Part shown: positions 53,183-64,000 of the stretch, in pieces
Layout: every line of letters begins with the position of its first letter
Position numbering within the stretch: the first letter of the stretch is position 1
Origin: Diploscapter coronatus
Taxonomy: Eukaryota; Nematoda; Chromadorea; Rhabditida; Rhabditidae
DNA: 64,000 nt
Reading direction: 5' to 3'
Assembly: GCA_964036155.1 (NCBI GenBank)
Contig: OZ038423.1
Coordinates: 79,003,249-79,067,248, forward strand
Position numbers and translations under genes: made by a program
Notes under the pieces: model-generated
What the model was told of the DNA's origin: nothing
The model's input: only the letters and a program-made list of their open reading frames with translations
Database searches by the model: none

Positions 53183-55867
53183 TTAAGACGCATTCTTTGA
53201 ATAACCTGAACAAACTATTAAGAGCGGCCGGACAACTGCAAAAGTGTCTCGGATCCGAACCAAACTTATATGGTGAATACACCCATGGGTCCTAATCACA
53301 AAAATTAGGTTTTTAGGTCCCGTCCCCAAAAGTGGGCGGAGCTAGGTGGGGGTCAAAGTTGGGTGTTTTCACGATTTGGCACCCCTCAGGGGGTATAAAG
53401 AAAACTTTTTTGCTATAAAAGATTTTTGAAAATTTTAAAAAGCATAGAGTAGCCCATGTAATTGCGCACCTTCTGGTATATAGATTTTCGAGCAACAACC
53501 ACCTGCTGGGTCAGAAAGGGGTCCTTATGTCAAAAATGGCGGTATGCTGATGCCCCATTTTTGCATAAAATCGATTTTCCTGAAAAGTTTAAGGCGAGTT
53601 CCAAAAATCTAATGCTATATTCAGATTCTACGTATCAAATTACTCTAAAATCAGTCTTAAAAGGCATAGATTAGGTATGCCACTTTTGAGAAAAAAACGG
53701 TTAAAGTCCGCAAGTCAGAGTATGCTTGAATATTAACTACTGCAAATAGCACAAAGAAAACTTTTTTTCTATAAAAGATTTCCGAAAAATTTTAAAAGAA
53801 TGAACATGGCCATGGAATGTACTTTCTAAAAATATATAGGATTAGGAGATCAACCGCTTGCTGGATGTGGGAGGGGTCCTGATGTCAAAAATGGCAGTTT
53901 CAAAAACATGTATTTTTGCATAAAATCGATTTTACTGAGCAAATTTAGAGGGAGTTCCAAAGATCTAATGCTATATTCGAATTCTCCAGGTAAGACTACG
54001 TTAATATAAATCCTAAAAAGCATAGGTTAGGTATGATCCTTTTGAGAAAAATGTCCTGATATCAAAATGAGTGTATGCTGACCCCGGTTTCCTGCATAAA
54101 ATCGATTTTCCTGAAAAGTTTAAGGCGAGTTCCAAAAATCTGATACTATATTCGAATTCTACGTATTAAATTACCCCAAGATCAGTTATAAAAGGCATGA
54201 ACTAGGTATGACACTTTTGAGAAAAAGGGTCCCGATTTCAAAAATAGGGTATGCCAACTTCCCATTTTTGCAGAAAATCGATTTTTCTAAAAACTTTTAA
54301 GAGGAGTTCCAAAAATTTTATGCTATATTCGGATTCTACGTATCAAATTATCTTAAAATCAGTCATAAAATCGATAGGTTAGGTATGACCCTACACTTTG
54401 CCATTGCACCAAAGTTGGCGACCCAAATATCGAAATTTCAATTTTGAGGGTTAAACCCCACAATCTGTATACCAATCGATAGCCCTTGAAAAACTGAGAA
54501 ACTTTTGTGAAGACACCACATGGTTATCTATTATGGTATGCGTGGTATGGAGGTTTGAATAGGTCAGACCCACGAAAATGACACAAATATTCAAAAATTC
54601 ATAACTTTTGTAAAATCAAACGAATTCGAAAAATCTTTTCGGAATATAGTAGTTGGAGAGCAATACTTCATTTGTTTCCTAGACTACCGTGCTGTCACTT
54701 TATCATGTTATCATATGGGTCCATGGTATACCACTCATATGGTACTCGAGTAGTACTATACCAAAATGGGTATCATTCGACTTGAAATTGACTGGAGAGT
54801 AATATTCGAGTCCATTTCTATCAATTTCAGCAAGTGGTTTCATTATATCATCATTGTAATTGACTATAACCACCTGTTGAAAAAGACCAAAAATGGGGTA
54901 TTTTCAAATGACCATAAAAGACGATAGACTAATCTGTTTTTCAAGTGGTTTTCAGCATATTACTCAGCTCGATAAGGGCTTTCATTTGATATATAACATG
55001 ATGGATATTAGTTACTAAATGGTGACTTGACCATATGGGTCGCTACCATTTGGTACCATACCATGTTTGGTATTGTTCGACTCCAAATTGAATGGGAATA
55101 AATACTAGATGTCTCTAGCTTCAATTTGAGCTCGAATTTTGGTAGACTGCCTATGAAAATATTCTCGTATCATTTTCTTGAAAATTGGCATTAAATTTTG
55201 GTTTTTGGGGTACCACTCCCATACCATAATAGATAATCATGAGGTGTCTTCACAAAAGTTGCTTAGTTTTTCAAGAGCTATCAATTGGTGTATAGTTTGA
55301 ATTTTTCCGATCGATTTTGTAAAATTCGACCCTCGGGCCACGCCCATTTGATTACTTTTTTCTCAAAAGTGGCATACCTAACCTATCTATTTTATGACTG
55401 ATTTTAGGGTAATTTGATACGTAGAATTCGAATATATCATCAGATTTTTGGAACTCGCCTTAAACTTTTCAGGAAAATCGATTTTATGCAAAAAATGCAT
55501 ATTTTGAAACTGCCATTTTTAACACTTTTGACTTTGGGACCCCCTCCCACACCCAGCAAGTGGCTGACCCCCTAAACCAATATATTTTTAGAAAGTACAT
55601 TCCATGACCATGTTCATCCTTTTTAAATTTTTCGAAAATCTTTCATAGCAAAAAAGTTTTCTTTATACCCCCTGAGGGGTATCAAATCGTGAAAATGCTC
55701 AACTTTGACCCCCACCTAGCCCCGCCCACTTTTGGAGGAGGAACCTGATTTCCCCAGTTTTGTGATTAGGGTCCATGGGTGTATCCACCATATAAGTTTG
55801 GTTCGGATCCGAGACACTTTTGCAGTTGTCCGGCCTTTGTTCGGGTTACTCAAAGAACGCGTCTTAA
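53183..55867. mobile_element. 2.7-kb foldback element with long unequal inverted arms
   Basis: Both ends start TTAAGACGC and continue through CCGGACAACTGCAAAAGTGT and CGGATCCGAACCAAACTTAT, in opposite orientation. The right arm (about 55205-55867, ~660 bp) is the reverse complement of the left arm in collapsed form. The left arm (about 53183-54555) is twice as long because a module is repeated in it. A central ~650 bp appears single-copy and holds no convincing open frame. There is no transposase, so this is a non-autonomous foldback-type element. It lies between the unknown minus-strand gene and the ABC transporter. Confidence 0.85.
53398..54392 (+). repeat. Four tandem modules inside the left arm of the foldback element
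   Basis: A module containing AAAATCGATTTTCCTGAAAA, GAGTTCCAAAAATCT, TTCTACGTATCAAATTA and GGTATG, then CTTTTGAGAAAAA recurs with cores at about 53570-53695, 53930-54050, 54100-54225 and 54275-54392. The longer form including AAGAAAACTTTTTT appears at 53398 and 53756. The right arm has one copy. Confidence 0.8.
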
Positions 55868-56084
55868 TACACAAAATTATGTTGCCTCTTATATTGCTTG
55901 CTCAACCTCAGGATAAAGTTCTTATTATTGATTATTCCTTTATCAATAGCATGCACATTTTCTGGCTATCATGAGGGTCATGTATGCACACTTATGTCCT
56001 TCTTGTTAATTTTGAAACTTGATTTTTAATCTAGATTAAATTTTCATTGCTCTTAAAGTCTTTCCTTATTTCAGATTAAAGAAA

Positions 56085-59000
56085 ATGAACTTATCCCAAG
56101 AGGACCTACTAAAATCAGTCGAAAACTCTGATTCTTCGAATTCAGTTCCGGAAAAATCTGATGAAAGCCTGCATGATCTTAATAGATCTATCGTTAGAGA
56201 GGTAAGTTTTTAGAAAAAAGTAGACTAACTAAAGATTTTTTAGAGTTCAAACATCACCATTGTTCCTCAGCTACTATTGTCTTGGCATAATGTGACGGCT
56301 CATGTGAGACAATTTTTTGTATTGTTTTTGTTGTATTAATTAAATTAAAAATTTAAGGTTAATCAACAACGGAAAAATAAATTCATCGATTACTTTCGAG
56401 AGCCTAGAAAGGAAAGATGCTACACCGAAAGATCTCAGAAAGTTCTCTTAGATGAGGGTGAGTTTAAGATTTTCCCATCTAATCAAAGGAAAAAATAAAG
56501 CAACAACAACAATGTTTAGTCTTCGGCACTGCTAACCCCGGCGAAGTTTTAGCGATATTGGGCTCTTCTGGAGCGGGAAAATCAACTCTTCTAAATGTAC
56601 TAACTCAAAGAAATCTGGATTTTATCAGAGTTTCGGGGGATATTAGGGTGAGCATTGTTGTTCTTTTTTTTATGTTATCTAAATTTTTCTCACTAAGAAT
56701 GCAATAGTTTTTTATTATATTTAAAAATTTGGCTTTCCAAAATTTCCTTTTAATTTGATTTGTAGGTAAACGGCCTGAGAGTGGATAAAGAGTACATGAA
56801 GAAAGTATCGGCTTATGTCCAACAGGATGATCTATTCATTGGAAGCTTAACAGTCGAAGAGCACCTGAGGTTTAATGTAAGAGAAAATCAATCATTTTCT
56901 GGAACAAATGGTCTTTTGTATTCCACACCCACCTTTTGAGGAGAGAGCAAGGTAGGGAAGTAGGGGAAAAGAACAAAGTGGGTGTGGGATACAGGAGGCT
57001 GGAATAAATCAATACTTCCAGGCCGTCCTAAGAATGAACGACCGATATAGTGACCGGGAACAGAAACGCCGAGTTAAACAAGTCATCAATGACGTAATAA
57101 TTTCTGCTAATTTTTAAATCAAATCAGAAAAAATGTTTAGTTGGGCCTAAAATCCTGTGCGAACTCAATAATCGGTACCAGAACTAGAAAAGGAATTTCC
57201 GGTGGGGAGCGGAAGAGATTGGCCTTTGCGAGTGAGGTAAGTTGGGGGAAAGGTTTTAATTTTTATTTTTTTAAAAATAGTAAAAAGGTGTTCACATATC
57301 TTTTCTGTCATTTTTGAAGAGTTTTGATTTTTTGCTCGGACTTTGAAAATTTCAGATCCTAACCAGTCCACCTATGCTGTTATGCGACGAACCTACGTCG
57401 GGGCTGGATTCATTTTTGGCTCACCAAGTGATTCAAGTCTTGAAAAAGTTAGCTGAAAGAAAGGGGATGACGATCATAATCACGATACACCAACCCTCAT
57501 CTCAGATATATCACTTGTTTGATAGGTAAGCTTAACGAAATTTTAAGCTGTTAAAAATTCATCAAATTTGCATATGTGTGCTTATGAGATTGGGAGATCT
57601 TTAAACTAAAAGAATTTAGGATCTATTTTATGGCCGAGGGTAGGGTCGTATTTTGCGGAACCCGAGATGAGGCGGAACTTATGTGGACTGGCTTAGGGTT
57701 GCCTACCCCATTAAACTTCAACCCGGCCGACCACTACATCTCAACGCTATCAATTAAAAAGCATGGAGAAGCCAAGCAGCATGAGAGGAATATGGTAATT
57801 TATGCTAGTTTTTAGCTAATTAGCAAACATTTACCAATTTTATAGTTAATGTGTGAATTCTACGCAAAAAGTGACATTGGTCAAAAAGTTCGAAGAGTTG
57901 CTAGACGGGGATCGGTCTCGGTAATATTTTTCTACCCTGAAAACTTCGGTCTGATTCACCACCATTTTAGGATCTAACAAATAGTTCGGATAGTGAAGAA
58001 ATGTATCATAGGAGACATAGACAAAATTCATATCATCAAGTGGTTTACCATGCTAGGTAAGTTGGAAAAGGCAATTAATAAAAGTAGTACCATCATTAAT
58101 AAAAATAGTATCACAAGAATTTGACGAATATGCATATTTTGAGCCAATTTAGAAAGTAATAGCTTACTCATAAAGTATAGGGTAGAGATTTAGTAATAGG
58201 ATATTGGATATCCAACTTTTCGGCCCAGAAAGTTTATATGATGATAATTTAATAGATTGTTTGCAGTACTACTTTTATTAATTGCCTTGGGAAAAAATGT
58301 GAAAAATTTTTGCAAAAACGCCGATTTTTAGCTATTTCACCCAATTGAAGGCCCTAACCTGGCGATGCGCTATGAATGTTCTAAGAGAGCCAACCCTATT
58401 GAAAGTCCAGTTAACTCAATCTATCGTACGGATTTTCTTTGTTTTTATAAAAATTAAAATTTTTGAAATTTTAGATCCTAGCGCTAATTACCGGATTGGT
58501 CTATGTGAATAATTCGATTTCGCAGCTACAGGTGATCTCTACTCTTTTTCATCCAAACCTGGCTCTGGCTCTCATGTTTCTCGTTTCTCATTCGTCTCTC
58601 TCGATTCCAACTCTTTCTAGCTTTTGGGGCGAAATGTGGCAAAGAATATTGCAAAAGAGTTGCGACCGTTGTCAAATGATTCTCGCTAAACCTAGCATAC
58701 TATTTACCACTGCATTCCAGTCTTCTCACTTTGCACGACATCCAAAACTATATGCGTCGAGGAAAGAGGGAGCGAGAGAACGTTTGAAAGTGGGAGAGCG
58801 AATGGGAAGCTAGAAAAACGAGGTCCAGGGCCAAATTTGAATGAAAAACGATATAAATTTAAATTAATTTTTTTTTAAATTTCAAATTGTATAATTCGAT
58901 AGTTTAAATAATTATGCTAGTTTTAGATAATGAATATAAACGGTTCTATGTACGAAATGGTTTGCAATATGGCGTTTATGTTTCAGTTCAGCGTGGTTCA

Positions 59001-60151
59001 TGTAACTCGTAAAAATGAGTAACTCAAGTAAAAATTCAACAAGTTTCAGATTTTCTGCCTCGACTTCCCAACCTTCTACCGCGAGCATAATTCCGGACTA
59101 TACCGAGTTTCTACGTATTTCCTAGCGAAAAATATCGCCGAAGTAAACTAAAAAGAAAACAATCATAATATTTTCAATTCAAGGCCCCATCCTACATTAT
59201 ATCCGGTATATTGTATTCTTCTATTCTCTATGTTATGTCTCGACTCTATTTATCCTGGGACGCATTTTTTATCTATGTTTTGGTAGCTATTTTAGTAGAA
59301 AATGTCGCCATTTCTATAGGTAAGTGGCGACTTTTTAGCTTAATCATCAAAGTAATTTTGTTAGGCATTACTATGACTAGATTTTAAAGTGTAATCGACG
59401 CTAATGACGTTACTTGAAAATTTCCAGGCTACATGTTTTCCTGCCTGTTCGGTACAGTGTCAGTTGCCGTCGCTGTCATGCCAATTTTCGTGGTACCTAT
59501 GATGGCCTTCGGAGGTATAATTTCATTTCAAGGAAAACGCATTCAATTGAATTGGAAATTTCAGGCTTCTTCATCAACCAGGGCACTTTGCCGCTTTATT
59601 TCCAGCCTCTAAAGTATCTGTCTTATTTTGGTTATGGATATGAAACTTTGATAATCAATCAGTGGTCCAGGGTTAATGAGATTCCAGGTATTTTTAATGG
59701 CCGAAATCTGAGAGGTCGAAAATGAAAGGGGAGAGAGAAGCGATTTTAAGCGCCAGTCTCTCAACTTTCGCATGCTATTTCTTGATTTTCTAACCACTAA
59801 AAATAACTGTACGCCACTCCGCACGCCTCCCAAGTTCAAGCACCAACAATAAAACTTACTTTTATAGATAATTAAATTAAAGATCATAATAGCATAGTTT
59901 TAAAACGATAGACTTTAATATAATGTGGTAGAAACTTTTAATTAAATCAAACTTAAATTTTTAATATTTTAGGGCAATGCTTGAACGCAAACACGACCAT
60001 GTGTTATTCTAATGGAGATGACTTAATATCCGGATTGAGCTTTGAAAAATCGCATTTTTGGAGAAACATTGAAATCATGGCTCTAATGATCATATCCTTT
60101 AGATTCATCGCATATTTCGCGCTGTATTTAAGGGCTACTATTCGAAGATAA
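56085..60151 (+). CDS. ABCG (White) family half ABC transporter
   Basis: About 675 residues with the nucleotide-binding domain first, as in ABCG half transporters, which work as dimers at the plasma or organelle membrane to export lipids, sterols or pigment precursors. The ATG follows TATTTCAG by eight bases, a likely trans-splice acceptor. Walker A is GSSGAGKST at about 110; the signature is ISGGERKR at about 214; Walker B and D-loop are [11 protein letters not shown] at about 236; the H-loop is TIHQPSS at about 268. After a Ser/Arg linker come about six membrane segments ([77 protein letters not shown] and the C-terminal [19 protein letters not shown]). All ATPase motifs are intact. Nematodes have several wht genes; which one this is cannot be told here. 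Four introns carry hairpin repeats. It converges with the nmr-1-like gene, 223 bp away. Confidence 0.95.
56917..56993. repeat. 77-bp hairpin-type repeat in an ABC transporter intron
   Basis: TGTATTCCACACCCACCTTT is mirrored by AAAGTGGGTGTGGGATACA, leaving a ~37-bp centre. High arm identity suggests a young insertion. Confidence 0.75.
58068..58288. repeat. MITE-like element, AGTAGTAC family, copy 2
   Basis: AAGGCAATTAATAAAAGTAG and its exact inverted partner CTACTTTTATTAATTGCCTT form the ends. It matches the ends of the element at 48214-48323. Confidence 0.8.
58553..58834. repeat. Long hairpin-type repeat in an ABC transporter intron
   Basis: The left arm (CCTGGCTCTGGCTCTCATGT, then TCTCATTCGTCTCTC) is mirrored imperfectly by the right arm (GAGAGCGAATGGGAAGC, then GAGGTCCAGGGCC). 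About 280 bp, non-coding although one chance frame crosses it. Confidence 0.65.
59696..59850. repeat. TTTCGCGTGCTATTT-family repeat just after an ABC transporter donor
   Basis: It begins about ten bases after the donor at CCAG|GTATTT. It shares GCGATTTTA(A/G)GCGCCA and the downstream GCTATTTCTTGATTTTC, ACGCCTCCCAAGTTCAAG with the copies at 39294 and 52812. Confidence 0.7.
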
Positions 60152-60374
60152 AGTTCTTTTATTTCAATTAGATTATATTAAAGATTTTATCGATTTTTCA
60201 ACGATTTTGTTATTAAACATAAAACTTCGGTCTTCTCTTGGGTCTATGTCTTCCAATTGTATGAGCACAGTGTGGACAAACATGAATGAAATCGGAAAAC
60301 GACTTCAGATAGCATGGCAAGGGCGCTAGAGGGCTGAAAGTTCTTAATTTGAGCAACAAAATACAGTAATCCAA
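60152..60374. other. Convergent 3' gap between the ABC transporter and nmr-1-like genes
   Basis: 223 bp tail-to-tail spacer that must contain both 3' UTRs. No feature beyond AT-rich sequence was seen. Confidence 0.5.
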
Positions 60375-63300
60375 TTACCACAGACAGAAGATTACCAATA
60401 GGCATGAGGCAATGCAGGCGAATTTTCCGGTTTCTTTGTGGACGTCGGTTTGGACTAGGTGCTGAAATTTAGGGATTTGATATATCCGGGTATATGAAAG
60501 TCTACTTGCCCTGCATCTTGAGCAAAATACTATAACTGGATTTTGGCTAAAGTCCAAGTTCGGTTTGAAAGGACCATTTTCCCTCGGCCACTAAATTAAG
60601 AAAAAACGCTGATCTTCATGATGAATTTTCTTTGGGAATTACCTCGAAAGGTATCTGATCCAGCCCTATAAATCCTCGTTTCATCAAAACTCCGGTCATT
60701 CTGTAGGATTTCTCAACATTCCTCGGCCTTTCTAACTTGTCACGCCAAATCGTGGCGTATTTTAGGACGATTTTTCTTTGACGCCCTAATTTCGCCTTTC
60801 TTCTTCCGTACGACACCTCAATGCAGCTTAGAATCACCCCTAAGACTACACCTGCCGTCATTAAAATAAATAGATCCTGAAAACCAACACATTTTAATTT
60901 TAGCACAACAGATATCAAAAAAGCTAACCTTCATATTAATCAGCCCAAGTCTGGCTGGCGATTTATGTTGCTGGATTTCTTCACAGGGCTTTCGCTTTAC
61001 CGAGATCCATTTTTCACTTAGGTCTTCCATTAAACCGCCTAAAAATTTGATTATTTTACTTTTTTTTCTTGAATGTCAGCCTCATAATTATAAAAAAAGC
61101 GAAAGTCTGAACTTAAAAAATACGGCTCAGATTAAAATTGGCTATTCGAAAACCGCTCGACATCAACACCTCAACACATGCGAAATAGTGTGTATGGCTA
61201 GGGTAGGGTATTGGCGATAGGATCTCTTTTCCCACACTATTTCGCATGTCGTGCGGTTTACAAGTTGCCGTAAAGTTGCCCTACTTTCTCCCATCCTCAA
61301 AATCGCCGCTGTGATATGGGGCGTCCAAGGTGAATTTTTCTGCAGCGCTATGGCGTAGGCGCTACGTCCGAATAAATTGCCTCTGGAATTTTTTATTTGC
61401 CTAAAAATGGCGCGTCAAATTTACCGGATCCGTAAATTACAGTGGCGGGCAGCTTCAAATTCGAGTCTAGAGGAGTCCCAGATAAAGGCGTCCAACGTAC
61501 CGTTTAAAAGGCCGCTAATAGCGTCCTCGGCGCGTCGGACGTTGTCCTTTTCCATCTCAAATGAAATTGTGACGCCTTTATAATAACGCTCTTTACCTTC
61601 CTGAACATCGTCGACAGCTCCACGTGGCGTTTGAAATACTGATAGACGTTCGAATTTATCACTGTAGCGAATGAAAAATTCGCTGACGGATTTCTCAGCT
61701 AAAGTTGAAATTTTTAGGGATGTAAATTCAAAATTTCGAAAATCACCCTTGGGTCTGTAATTCCTGAGAGGCCTTTTTCGGGCTGGTCCAGGACTAGAAA
61801 CGCCGCTAAATTAGCGGTGTACGACGCCGCGATGATCATGCAGAAGCCGCACCAAACCAAGCCCAGAACGCGCGCTGCACAACTTCGGGGCGTTTCTAAA
61901 ATGTGTTTTTAGATAAACGACGTCATGGCATCATACTCTCTGAGACGCCTGAATTCAGCAGAACGCCCCAGACGAACCACATCGACTCGCCGAAGTTTAC
62001 TTTCGCGTCGGACTGGGTCTCAGAAAACGGGTCCTCGGTTTCGTCTTTCGGCTAAAAAGGCGTCATTATGATAAGATCAGCCTTTTTCTATAGATTTTCA
62101 GGAATTTTTAGCGAAGATTAACTTTTTTGAGGTTTTGAATGAAAATCGGCGTTTTCCAATATTTTTGATTTGATGAAACTCCGTTTTCTGTTATCAATTT
62201 TACCGAGTAAAACTTGTGGAAAGGCGATGATAGATCTAGTAGATAAATTGCCAGGCCAATTAACGCCACCGCGACGAATAGCGCTGTCCATAGGGAGGAT
62301 TGTAGAGGTTGAAGAAAGGATTGCATGGTAGAAACGGAGGGGTTTTGCTAAACGAATTTCATATATCCTTACTATTCATATATCTTAAGGATTTCATGTA
62401 CATAGACTTCATATATTTCGAACTTTACATATCCCCCAAGGATTTCCATATATTTCTTACCGATTTCTCCAGAATCTTAATCCCATGGTATAGCCAGGGC
62501 TCGGAAAAATCCACGTAGTGTTCTCTCTCAGGGTTTACAGACATCCCGCCGATCGCTAGGTCAGCTTTATCATTGTCCAACTCCCACAGAGCACCTGATT
62601 TTTACAAACATTAGGGATCAAGGCTGCAAATGTTTAGGCACGCGCGAGTATACAGCCATGGCGAGTGTTTTTTTTTCGAGAGCACGCTGTTTTCTCTCTC
62701 TCGAAAATACACACTATCTCATTATGCGTGTATACCCGCGCATGTCTAAACACTTACATCCCTATTAGAGATTTTTTTTTTAAATCTGGACCTGAAAGTG
62801 AAAAATCCCTGGAGTCGTGCGACACTACCACTGCACCATAGCTGTCATTGAGATGGAGTGAAAATTGGAAACTTCTGTCGATAGAACTATTCGGCTAAAA
62901 ATCGTATAGCTTTCGGAAAATTTCGACTTTTTACGTCTGGTAGAGAAATATTCGAAAGAAGATCAATCGCGTATCCAGAGCAGCAAAAATGCTCGCTGCT
63001 ATTCGATGAAAATTTCGGACAGTAGTACCAGGGGCCGGGCTAGGAATGGTCATTTTTCGAAGAAAAAACTCTACCTTACCACAGAAGCGGTGTCGATTCC
63101 GCTCAAGGGTACTTCCACTTCACCCAGACCTTGACAGTCGTTAGGATTTGAAGCCGGAATTGAATATACGAAGGGAGGGTCGTTTACCGTAACCGCTCTT
63201 AGGTGCTTGGGTAGGGAAATTTCGAATGGCTTCGACCCTGAGGCCCAGATAATTTTCTCCTCATTTAGGGTTAAGTGAGATCCTCTAAGATCGGCATGTT

Positions 63301-63946
63301 TTTCTCTGGAAAAATGGGCTATCTTTACCTGAGAGTTCCAACAATTTGCAATGCTTCGTCCATATTCAAAATCTCATAAGTAACGGCAATTCTTTCACAG
63401 TTAGAGTTGAAAAATATGTCGGCCGATTTGGTTGAGCACATCTTTCTAAAAATTTCGTATAAACTCGTTAAAGAAGTCTAAAACTTCAGTACTTTTTCGC
63501 CAAATCAGTCCAATTATTATTCATTACGGTAGATTTTTTCGAGCACCCGATAGGCGGATTTAAAGGTTCAGAAATGTTCGATAGAATTGAAACTAAAGAG
63601 GTTTTCAACAGTAAAAATGAATCTCGTAAAGCTGCCGATGGGGTTTGAGTTAAACGGCAAGTTATAGCACCTGAATTTTTTTAGAATACTAATTTTCTAA
63701 ATCTTTACCTCTAGGTAAATTCTTCGAATAGCTAGCGTCCTCATTTATCAACCAAACCTTAGAAATAGTCGTGTTTTTCAAATCGTTGAAAATTTTCTCG
63801 GCTATTTCAGAGCTAAAAATCGATTTTTATCAGAAGATCAAATATTTTCACCCAGCATATAATAGAACGATATTAGAAGTGACAACTTCAAAAGACGAAG
63901 ATAACGTTGGGACATTATTCGGATCTACGTCGATGTAGTGTTGGAC
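60375..63946 (-). CDS. nmr-1: NMDA receptor GluN1-type ionotropic glutamate receptor, 3' part
   Basis: A ligand-gated cation channel subunit, synaptic, normally paired with a GluN2-type partner. The gene runs off the right edge: its first visible exon begins at 63946, in the amino-terminal domain. Readable parts: amino-terminal domain exons; the S1 ligand-binding half ([45 protein letters not shown]); M1 ([20 protein letters not shown]); the pore loop [16 protein letters not shown] with the pore asparagine; M3 with [13 protein letters not shown], the GluN1 form; the S2 half ([41 protein letters not shown]); M4 ([20 protein letters not shown]); and a cytosolic tail ending [12 protein letters not shown]3 and S2 fit GluN1 better than AMPA or kainate subunits. 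The intron after CSRCR uses a GC donor (GCAAGT). Two introns carry MITE-like repeats. Confidence 0.9.
61140..61270. repeat. MITE-like inverted repeat, GAAATAGT family, in an nmr-1 intron
   Basis: The left arm (GGCTATTCGAAAACCGC, then ATGCGAAATAGTGTG) is mirrored by CACACTATTTCGCATGTCG and GGTTTACAAGTTGCC. It ends about 15 bp before the donor of the exon at 61286-61382. Confidence 0.8.
62622..62761. repeat. MITE-like inverted repeat in an nmr-1 intron
   Basis: The left arm (TGCAAATGTTTAGGCACGCG, then GAGTATAC) is mirrored by GTATACCCGCGCATGTCTAA and CACTTACATCC. The inner CACACTATCTCATTATGCGT matches the element at 30341-30460. Confidence 0.75.
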
Positions 63947-64000
63947 CTAAATTTTGAATTTTCCTAAATTAAAAATCGAAATTTTTGCATACATGCACTC

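Noticed and set aside
53462..55974. Short open frames in the foldback element
   Set aside because: They cover repeated modules and differ between copies by frameshifts. No transposase or other domain is visible.

Overview
The window reads as a nematode chromosome segment, most likely from a rhabditid-like species. Introns are small with U-rich TTTCAG-type acceptors, several start codons lie a few bases after an acceptor with no upstream exon (the look of spliced-leader trans-splicing), and one gene resembles the nematode IRG-7 family. Base composition is AT-rich outside exons. Seven of the eight genes are complete; the eighth runs off the right edge. No rRNA, tRNA, CRISPR array, prokaryotic operon or intact virus was seen.

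Left block, 0.46-21.2 kb. A minus-strand gene for an unrecognised ~309-residue serine/acid-rich protein (461-2338) is divergent from a PIKfyve phosphoinositide kinase, ppk-3-like (3239-14206). A TA-flanked inverted-repeat transposon remnant sits between them. The kinase is followed on the same strand by U2SURP/SR140, a U2 snRNP-associated splicing factor (14712-21222).

Middle block, 22-48.2 kb. A ~2,250-residue secreted EGF/VWA-like/C-type-lectin protein of the IRG-7 type (21970-30695) is followed by 3.5 kb without a recognisable gene. Then come an RGL/RalGDS-type Ral exchange factor with a probable second first exon (34167-43862) and a 262-residue NNMT/PNMT-family methyltransferase (45079-48201).

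Right block, 49-64 kb. A nine-exon minus-strand gene of unknown function (48951-51394) carries a second copy of the TA-flanked element in an intron. A 2.7-kb foldback element (53183-55867) follows, then an ABCG/White-type half transporter (56085-60151). It converges on the 3' part of an NMDA receptor GluN1-type gene (nmr-1-like, minus strand, 60375 to beyond the right edge).

The genes look like ordinary neighbours rather than one pathway: endosomal lipid signalling, splicing, secreted defence, Ral signalling, small-molecule methylation, lipid or pigment export and glutamate signalling. The unusual material is non-coding. It comprises more than fifteen short hairpin-type inverted repeats in introns and gaps, two larger transposon-like structures, a TGATAAG cluster in ppk-3 introns, a TAATTA-rich patch at the 3' end of U2SURP, and a short motif (CTGATCTTCATC) whose strand depends on whether it lies near a 5' or 3' splice site. 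Exon models were made by eye from reading frame, phase and splice signals. Three were checked by total length: the two unknown genes and the methyltransferase each sum to a whole number of codons.
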